A DNA stretch of 64,000 nt from Dugong dugon. Taxonomy: Eukaryota; Chordata; Mammalia; Sirenia; Dugongidae. The stretch lies in the NCBI GenBank assembly GCA_030035585.1, contig CM057482.1, positions 8,481,001 through 8,545,000 on the forward strand. Reading direction: 5' to 3'. How positions within the stretch are numbered: the stretch's first letter is position 1; the number at the start of each line of letters is the position of its first letter. The notes below the pieces were generated by a model, which saw only the letters and a list, made by a program, of their open reading frames with translations, was not told the DNA's origin and made no database searches. This document shows, piece after piece, positions 57,771 to 64,000 of the stretch. The position numbers and the translations under genes were made by a program.

Positions 57771-57924
57771 CAGACGGACAGACACGGCCTAGAGAGAACT
57801 TCTGTGTGATAAGTTGACTTGTGTTCTCGTGAGTTGGTCTCGTGAACTGTACTTTCAGGTCTGTGCCTCCCAGATCCAAATGGCTGTTTCTAATGATGTA
57901 ATCTGTGTTTCGTTCCCTCTCCAG

Positions 57925-58050
57925 GCAGCAGGAAACGCCGTGAAAAGAGCCTCAGACAGTCTTGTCCGTGCTGCCCAGCAGGCCGCGTTTGGCAAAGCTG
58001 ACGATGACGATGTCGTAGTGAAAACAAAATTCGTAGGGGGCATCGCTCAG
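57925..58050 (+). CDS. TLN2: Talin-2 exon, last helix of R13 (about 2459-2500)
   Basis: After CCTCTCCAG, 42 codons read AAGNAVKRASDSLVRAAQQA, then AFGKADDDDVVVKTKFVGG and IAQ, before a gtttgt donor. The acidic KADDDD loop is paralogue-specific (TLN1: FEEQENETVVVKEKM) and one residue shorter, which helps assign TLN2. GNAVKRASD and VGGIAQ are conserved. The donor deviates at +3 to +6 (tttg instead of aagt). Confidence 0.97.
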
Positions 58051-58098
58051 GTTTGTGATTAAATTCAGAACAGTGTCTACCCCTAAAATGTTAGAACC

Positions 58099-58319
58099 AA
58101 AAAAAAAAAAAAAAAACCCGAACTCATTGCTATCAAGTTGATTTTAACTCATGGCGACCCAATGTGTGTCAGAGTAGAACTGTGCTCCGTAAGGTTTTCA
58201 GTGGCTGATTTTTTGGAAGCAGATCACCAGGCCTTTCTTCCAAGGTGCCTCTGGGTGGACTTCAACCTCCAACCTTTTGGTTAGCAGCCGAGTGTGTTAA
58301 CCATTTACACCACCCAGGA
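58099..58319 (-). repeat. AfroSINE
   Basis: Antisense with an A-run at its left end, the body TTTTCAGTGGCTGATTTTTT and the reversed head TTACACCACCCAGGAAC. It lies in the last TLN2 intron. Confidence 0.94.
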
Positions 58320-58323
58320 ACTT

Positions 58324-58400
58324 AATAAACCAAATCCGTTGCCATCGAGTTGATTCCAACTAGACAACCTTCTAGGACAGAGTAGAACTGCTCTTTTGCT
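58324..58400 (-). repeat. AfroSINE fragment
   Basis: AAACCAAATCCGTTGCCATC to GGACAGAGTAGAACTGCTCT, the 3' half only. It directly follows the previous copy. Confidence 0.88.
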
Positions 58401-58628
58401 CTTCAGTTGGTGGCCAGAAGTCAGCTTGTTTGCTTGGGTCATCTGGGTCGTTGGTCCTCAACCCCAGGCCCGGGCTGGGCGGCGGGTCTCCAGCGCTGAG
58501 CGTGCTGTTCCGGTGCGCTGTGGTGTCCCACTGGAGCCAGGGGTGTGGAGCTCATGAGGCAAGCAGTGCCGGAGAAGATGGTTTCCGAAAACGTTTTAAC
58601 CCCACCCAGCTTGTGGCTTTTTTTCTAG

Positions 58629-58757
58629 ATCATTGCTGCCCAGGAGGAAATGCTCAAGAAGGAACGAGAACTGGAAGAAGCAAGGAAAAAGCTGGCCCAG
58701 ATCCGCCAGCAGCAGTATAAATTCCTGCCCACTGAGCTGAGGGAAGACGAAGGCTAG
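58629..58757 (+). CDS. TLN2: Talin-2 terminal exon, dimerisation helix and stop (about 2501-2542)
   Basis: Forty-two codons read IIAAQEEMLKKERELEEARK and KLAQIRQQQYKFLPTELR, then EDEG and TAG. This is the single C-terminal helix that pairs antiparallel in the talin homodimer and adds to actin binding. By alignment, L2509 and R2526, where substitutions disrupt talin-1 dimerisation, are both present. Talin-1 R2510 is lysine here. The ending EDEG (TLN1: DEH) is one residue longer and identifies talin-2. Confidence 0.98.
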   Translation: MIAAQEEMLKKERELEEARKKLAQIRQQQYKFLPTELREDEG

Positions 58758-59640
58758 AGCCGGAGACAAGGTGGCGAGCCCCAGGGACCGGCCATGCAGG
58801 ACTGGACAGCAGTGTCCCTGAGAGGCCGGGCACTTGCCTAGAAACGGCCCGCTTCCCCTGGGGCGAGCCCCGAGCACCCCTCCTCACTCCTCTGTCCTGT
58901 CGGGCACCAGCTGCATGATCGTGACGTCACACGGTACAGTGTGCCACCCACAGCTCCTCCGCCACCTCCCCTCACACCTCACCGTATCTCAGGAGAGGGG
59001 CGCACGTCTCGTGGACTGTTACCAAAAAGAGAAGTCAGTATTACGTCATTCTCAGACACTTCTGCTTTTGTTGGTCCTTCTCTAGGCCTGCGCCTGGGCC
59101 TTCTGTGAAATCTCAGTAGGAAAAGAAAGAGTGGCTCTGGGGAAAATGATTGGTGTCATAGATATTCATGATATTCTTTTTCCTCTTGGGAGAAGATGGA
59201 CACTGGAGCTGGACACGGTTAATAAAAGCCAGAAACATGAGCAGCGTCGACTCCGGGGGTGCCGTGGGTCCCCTCCCGTCCCTTGCACACTGGCTCACCC
59301 CAGGGGGTGAAGAATTACCACTCCTGTTCGCACACTCTCTGTCTCAGTGTGTAAGCTCCTTGTTCCATCTAGACCCACCTTGTGTCTGTGGCCCAGAAAA
59401 TGGAATGATGATTGTGTTCCTCCATGTCAGAAGGGCGGAGGGATGGGAGGCCTGTCAGGGCTGGGTGGGCAGGGGCTGCAATAAAGCCTCTGGGCGCCTT
59501 ACTGTGCAGAGGCTGGTGCAGTTCATAAATCACCCACGCGGACCTGTGTCCTCAAATGACAGTCAGTGCACAACTCGTCCTGTGGCTTTCAAGGCAGGGA
59601 TCCAGATGGAATAAAGAAATTCCTCGGTGTCTCTGGTTTC
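58758..59640 (+). other. TLN2: TLN2 3' UTR (proximal part)
   Basis: Non-coding sequence follows the stop with no splice requirement. Three AATAAA hexamers lie at 59221-59226, 59480-59485 and 59610-59615. The last is followed within 20-50 nt by a GT/T-rich stretch (GGTGTCTCTGGTTTCTGGG), so an end near 59635 is plausible. A longer UTR reaching hexamers at 62785 (ATTAAA), 63039 or 63275 cannot be excluded from sequence. Confidence 0.7.
59610..59615 (+). terminator. TLN2: Candidate TLN2 polyadenylation signal
   Basis: Canonical AATAAA, 853 bases after the stop, with a GT-rich downstream element from about 59627. The hexamers at 59221 and 59480 have weaker downstream GT content. Position alone does not prove use. 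Confidence 0.55.
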
Positions 59641-60157
59641 TGGGTTCCGTATGGGCTTCTCTGTTCTCAGAATGGTCAGAATTCATGACTGAAAGGCGTT
59701 TGCTTAAAAATCTGTCACCTGTCCTCTAGGCCAAGTTGGACGCTTTTTTTTTTTTCTGCATTGTAATATGCCTAAAATCAATGTGAACCTTTAACAAAAT
59801 AGTTTTGCTTGTTGTCACATCTTATAAGTGAAGACATATGCAATTCAGAGTCCATTTCATGGCTGTCATCCCCACCCCCACCCCCAACACACACACCTCC
59901 TTTTCTCTGTTCAGAGCCCTCTCTTCGGAAGGGCTTTTTAAGACCTTGAATTTACCTTTCATCTGAGCCTTTACCTAAGACAGTCCTTGAAGGCTTAATG
60001 GCTCAGAGGGTAGACCCTTTTGCCAGACAGCAGGTGTCTTTGAAAGAATTCATGGGGAAGATGAGTTTTTAAAACTGATAACAGACAGTCATCCTCCACT
60101 CCTCTGCAATGATGTGATCTCACATCTCAGATTTCATCCACAGTATCGTTTCAAAAA

Positions 60158-60358
60158 GGAGCCCTCACGGCCAGATGGTCAAGCACTCAGCTGCTAACTG
60201 AAAGGGCGACATTCGAATCCACCAGCTGCTCCACGAAAGAAAGATGTGGCGGTCTGCTTCTGTAAAGACTACAGCCTAGAAAACCCTGTGGGGCAGTTCT
60301 GCTCTGTCCTGTAGGGTTGCTATGAGTTGGAATCGGCTCAACGACAGTGTCTTTTTTG
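60158..60358 (+). repeat. AfroSINE in 3' flank
   Basis: GGAGCCCTCACGGCCAGATG head, CTTCTGTAAAGACTACAGCC body and GAGTTGGAATCGGCTCAACG end. Confidence 0.94.
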
Positions 60359-60705
60359 TTATTTTATCATTTCAAAATTCTACCCAGAGGGGAACGTTGG
60401 TGCCTTGGTCCTCAGAAAGTATCACCATTAGACCATGCCTGGTGACTCTGTTTTAGCAGGCCCTAGCCCATGTTATGGTGTTAAAATATCACTGAACTTC
60501 TGACAGTTTCCCAGATTTGTAAGAGGCCTGCAAATGCTGTGCACGTTAGAATTTTTTCCCGAGAGTAGAAAGCGAGAGGAAATAGAGCCTAAACGTAAAC
60601 AAGCGGAGGGAGTGTAGAAGGTGGAGCGGGGAGGCCTGGCCTCTGAAGGGGAGAGGAGCTGGTGGGGCTCTGAGCACGCAGAGAAAAGCTAACACAAACC
60701 TTCAA

Positions 60706-60893
60706 GGGGCCCTGGTTGCACAGTGGTTAAGTGCTTGGCTGCTAATCAAAAGGTCTGTGGATGGAACCCACCAGCGGCTCCGTAGGAGAAAAGACCTAGG
60801 AAACCCCGTGGGGCAGTTCTACTCTGTCCTGTAGGGTCACCATGAGTTGGAATCGACTCAAGGGCACCTAACAACAACAGCAATACAACACTT
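60706..60893 (+). repeat. AfroSINE in 3' flank
   Basis: GGGCCCTGGTTGCACAGTGG head and GAGTTGGAATCGACTCAAGG end, then a CAACAACAGC tail. Confidence 0.94.
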
Positions 60894-63079
60894 CATCCCT
60901 GCCCTGGCCTGAACCCCACCACACCCCATCTCAGAATGAAAAGTCTGAGTGCCCCTTTGACTGGGGAGGCTCCCCCAAGAGACACTCCAAGGAGGGATGC
61001 TTTCTGAGACTTGTGTCAGACCCAAAGGCTGAGAATCAGGACGTATTAATGGCCTCGTGTAGCAGGACTATGGGAAGCCCCCCATGGCTCCTCCCACCCC
61101 ACCCCTGGGACCTCTCATCTTCCAGCTGTGTCCAGGTGTCTGCCCCACTGCCCCTTCCAAACCTGTCCCAGGCACATCCTGGCGTCCCAGGAGCTAGGCA
61201 GGGACAGAGAGTGATTTCTCTCTTGCTGACTTACCACTCAAAGTCATTTAAACCCTCTGCTGCGTCTGAAAACCAGAAACACCTCCAGAGATGAGCCACG
61301 CGGAAAAGTCTGTCTTTACAATATTGACAAGCAGGCACAGAACACAGGTTGTTTTTGTGGGACCTGTGTAACTATCCCGCCACCTGGAGTTGGCTGCTGC
61401 CAGGAGAAGTTTGGAGGTCATTTCCCAGTTCTCACGAGGTGTGGTCCTGGCCTTTTGCCTCTCGTCCTCACCCACCCTGCATGCACGCGTATGAGCGGCC
61501 TGTGCCTGGCACAGTCTCTTCTCATCTCATAAAACGGTTGAAAGGCTGTGGTTTGTCTAGGCATTATTTAATAGGTGCTCATGCGCGTGTCCCGGATGGC
61601 TTCTGGGTCTTCTTCCAAGGGAGATAACGCAGCTCTGAGGCTGCATCAGGTGTGAGCTGCTGACAGGAGGTTGGTTTCAGGCTAAGTATGGCCCCGGGCC
61701 TGGAGCGTAGAGATGTGTCTCTGTGGGAGGGGTAGCAGGTGGGTGGATGTGTGCCTCCTCTCCCAGAACTAACTTGGACTTTGAGTCTTTGGGCCCAGAA
61801 ATTACTTTCTCTGGTGGTCAAGAGATGAACCTAGACTGGACTTCGCACGGCCCAGTGACCCGGGAGTTTGGGTTTTGTTTGGTTTTGCTTTCAAAGGGCT
61901 TTGGGCAAGGAGGCTAAAGCCACATTCAGGTGGACAGACAGCCCTGGTGTAAACTGCTGCGTGCACAGTCAGTTGCCACCCTGCCGGGTGTGCAGCCAGG
62001 CACTTCAGGTCCCAGGGCCGGTCACCCAGGCCCTCCAGGTCAGCTCCAGAGCAGCCGGCCACCTGTGGTCTGCGCACAGGCCCTAAGGAATGAGCCCCCA
62101 TAGCCACAGCACGTGTTTTTATCATGGAAAACCCCATAGGGCTTCCCACAGGTTTTACCTACTTTCTTTTTGGGGTGTTTTATTGTCAGTGAGTTTATGG
62201 TCAACCAAAGCCATTTATGGAAAAAAACAATTTTTGCAAACCCCCCTAAAGTGTAAACCCCACCTCCAAAGTAATCCCAAAGACTAACACCTCACGCACG
62301 ACCCGAGCCACAGGGTGGTCATCATGAACAAGCCACGGTCTCTTTTCCAGCTCTGCAGTCTGGGCTGTGGTGGGGACTCCAGGGATACGGGCCTGAGAAC
62401 CCCAGCACGGGCTTCTCAGCATGCTCTCTCAGCCACTCGGACTCCCGAGGAAGAGTCCCCTCTGCTGAGCCAAGGGAGCCTTGACAAAGCCAAAGAAATT
62501 CAGGAGAAATGCTCACTTCAGGCTAAGAGGCAGTAGTCTATAGAGTTCAGAAACCAAAAGATCCTGACAGCTGTGATGGGGGCCCCGGTCCCCCGCTCCA
62601 CAGCCTCTGCCAAGTACTTACCTCACGAGGTGGCTACTGATGGAGGAAGATGTCCTCCCCAAAGGGGTCCCCTGCTACCACATTTAGAGTCCCTGAGACA
62701 GCTGCTCCGTCTTTCTGAGTTTGTGGTGGGTATGATACGTTTATGGTCACTCGGAATGGGCATGTGACAAGTTTCTGTTGATTCATTAAACACTACTAAG
62801 AAGAGAGGGTTCTGTGAAGAGCTTTGGGTTTTGCCTTCTCTGAGCCCACCTCCCCGCTCTCCTAGAATCGTCCATGTGTGAGTCACTCCACCGGTGTCTC
62901 CTTATCTATCCTCAATGCCCTTCTCCCTGAGCTGCAAAATCCAGAAGAAAACAGGAAAGTGAAGTCCTACCCTGTGTCACAATGTCTTTGCGCTAATCAT
63001 CTGGCCACATAAATTCTTACTATTTTTTATTCATCAGAAATAAACTTTTAAAGGAATGAGCCTCTGTGAGGGTCTGACA

Positions 63080-63105
63080 GGGATGGGGGGAGGGGGGAGA
63101 GAGGG
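63080..63105 (+). other. Potential G-quadruplex motif
   Basis: Four G runs (3, 6, 6 and 3 G at 63080, 63085, 63092 and 63103) are separated by loops of 2, 1 and 5 bases, fitting the standard motif. It lies just after the AATAAA at 63039. Confidence 0.6.
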
Positions 63106-64000
63106 AGAATGTGTGTCTTTATTATCGTGTGAGAGAAATTCTTCCTTGAACACCAGCTCCATAGGTACCCAGACATGCGTTAGGGGGGGAGGCTGTGACA
63201 GGCAGAGCCACAGGGTACCGGGTACCTCTGAGTTCCCTACAGCTGTCCTGGCACCAGAGGAAATGCAAAGGAGAAATAAACCTTGAGGAGGAAGATGTGC
63301 TTATTTTCCTTGAAGAAGCAGGCTTCGTGGACAAGTAGTGCTTTGACCATGCACGTTCCCCATGTGGAAGGTGGCACACAGGAGTGCTGGTGGGGGCTGC
63401 AGGAAGGACGAAGAGCCCGGGGGTGTGGTGGGGGCAGGGGGAGCGCGTCCTGAAGACCATTGAACGGACCCTGCTAAGGAGCTTGTGATTTATCCTGCAG
63501 GTCACGGAGAGCCTTGCTTTGCTTTATTCCCACCTGGTATCTCCAAAATCCTGCTTTCGGGTCTTTTTTCTCTCAGACCACACCTCTATCCAGAGCCTCA
63601 AACACCAACACTCCAGGGTAACTAATGGGTGGGAGAAGTTCGGCCGTGTGTTTTTACTTGACCTTTCTCCCCCTGAACAGAAGATTGCAGCCCGCACTCT
63701 CCAGCGTGAGAAGCCCCCAGACCCTCTGTGCCCAGGGCTGGCCTGGGGGCAGTGGGTAAAAGTGCTGTGGGGGGCTGGCACCTGGGAGGGACGGGAACAG
63801 GCCTGAGCTTTGTGCAGCCATATGAGGAGCCTCCTATCTGTTCAGGCCTCTCAGGACACCCTGCAATTTATTTTTAGAAAGTAGAGTTTAATTCTCTTAA
63901 GCCCAAAAACGAATGTTGGAGAAATGCTTTGTGGACACAGCAGAAGGCTGAACATGTGCATGTGGCCAGGGTCTTGGGGTGGTCCTGGGTGGGAGGGGCC

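Larger units (their letters stand above)
54862..57924 (+). other. TLN2: Intron, 3.1 kb
   Basis: Contents are an L2 3'-end-like stretch (about 54930-55420, +), an L1-type antisense fragment (about 55580-56000), two MIR fragments (56205-56420 and 56515-56650, +), a MaLR-like LTR piece (56739-56940, +) and another L2-type stretch (57590-57770, +). It ends in CCCTCTCCAG. Confidence 0.75.
58051..58628 (+). other. TLN2: Last intron, 0.58 kb
   Basis: Nearly half is SINE: an antisense AfroSINE at 58099-58319 with an A-run (58098-58115) and a second antisense fragment at 58324-58400. The acceptor is TTTTTTTCTAG at 58618-58628. Confidence 0.85.
1788..58757 (+). other. TLN2: TLN2 gene, 3' portion (15 coding exons)
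   Basis: Talin-2 is a large cytoplasmic adaptor that couples integrin tails to actin at focal adhesions and, in muscle, at costameres and myotendinous junctions. Exons joined by hand give 670 uninterrupted codons. Introns are phase 0 except those after 12633 (phase 2) and after 40272 (phase 1). The order matches the talin rod from late R10 through R11, R12, R13 and the dimerisation helix. TLN1 is a compact gene, so the introns of up to 11 kb favour TLN2. So do the C-terminal residues LPTELREDEG and the mir-190a hairpin in the intron at 41301-51150. Residue numbers in the exon entries assume 2542 residues in total and are estimates. The exons upstream of residue 1873 lie outside the window. 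Confidence 0.97.
59641..64000. other. 3' flank or distal 3' UTR, no gene recognised
   Basis: It holds AfroSINEs at 60158-60358 and 60706-60893 (+), a C/A-rich simple repeat near 59870-59897, a G-run cluster at 63080-63105 and late polyadenylation-like hexamers at 62785, 63039 and 63275. ORFs up to 127 codons occur but lack start context, domains or conservation cues. Confidence 0.65.

Noticed and set aside
1788-58757. Assignment of the gene to TLN1
   Set aside because: Intron lengths, the C-terminal LPTELREDEG, the KADDDD loop and the embedded mir-190a all point to TLN2.
1-64000. CRISPR array, operon, prophage or other prokaryotic system
   Set aside because: The sequence is spliced mammalian DNA. 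The only regularly spaced repeats are the tandem minisatellites at 28416 and 29881, which have no spacers.

Overview
This window is vertebrate, and clearly mammalian, genomic DNA. It carries the 3' end of one large intron-rich gene on the + strand, TLN2 (talin-2). I assembled fifteen coding exons between 1788 and 58757 by hand. All have AG/GT borders and compatible phases, and together they read 670 codons with no internal stop, ending in a TAG at 58755-58757. Assuming a full length of about 2542 residues, the window encodes roughly residues 1873-2542: the end of rod domain R10, all of R11, R12 and R13, and the C-terminal dimerisation helix. TLN2 rather than TLN1 is indicated by the long introns, by the C-terminus (LPTELREDEG instead of the TLN1 ending LPSELRDEH) and by the microRNA gene mir-190a, which TLN2 is known to host. 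That hairpin lies in the intron between the exons ending at 41300 and starting at 51151.

The organism is most likely an elephant or a close afrotherian relative. About thirty copies of a tRNA-derived SINE (A/B-box head, then a body with a GAGTCGGAATCGACTC-like core) are scattered through the introns and 3' flank in both orientations. They match the AfroSINE family, and their abundance is what I would expect in Proboscidea. Three MLT1/MaLR-like LTR pieces and old MIR, L2, L1, hAT and Tigger fragments fill much of the rest.

Layout: 1-1787 is an intron tail. 1788-14000 holds four exons (R10 and the start of R11). 18056-21088 holds three exons (R11-R12). 28809-28916 is one exon, preceded by a six-copy 43-bp minisatellite. 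28917-40166 is a large intron with a Tigger remnant, a mosaic antisense L1 and an LTR. 40167-41300 holds two exons. 41301-51150 is the mir-190a intron, which also has a truncated U6 insertion. 51151-58757 holds the last five exons (R13 and the dimerisation helix). From 58758 there is 3' UTR with several AATAAA signals, then SINE-bearing flank to the end.

The protein part forms the C-terminal half of the talin rod. It contains vinculin-binding helices, the second integrin-binding region (R11-R12), the I/LWEQ/THATCH actin-binding domain (R13) and the antiparallel dimer helix. The embedded microRNA is co-directional with its host. I found no evidence for an undescribed gene system. The most interesting sequence-level observations are a 105-bp near-identical duplication with a perfect hairpin at its border, the exon-adjacent minisatellite, and several insertion events datable by their target-site duplications.
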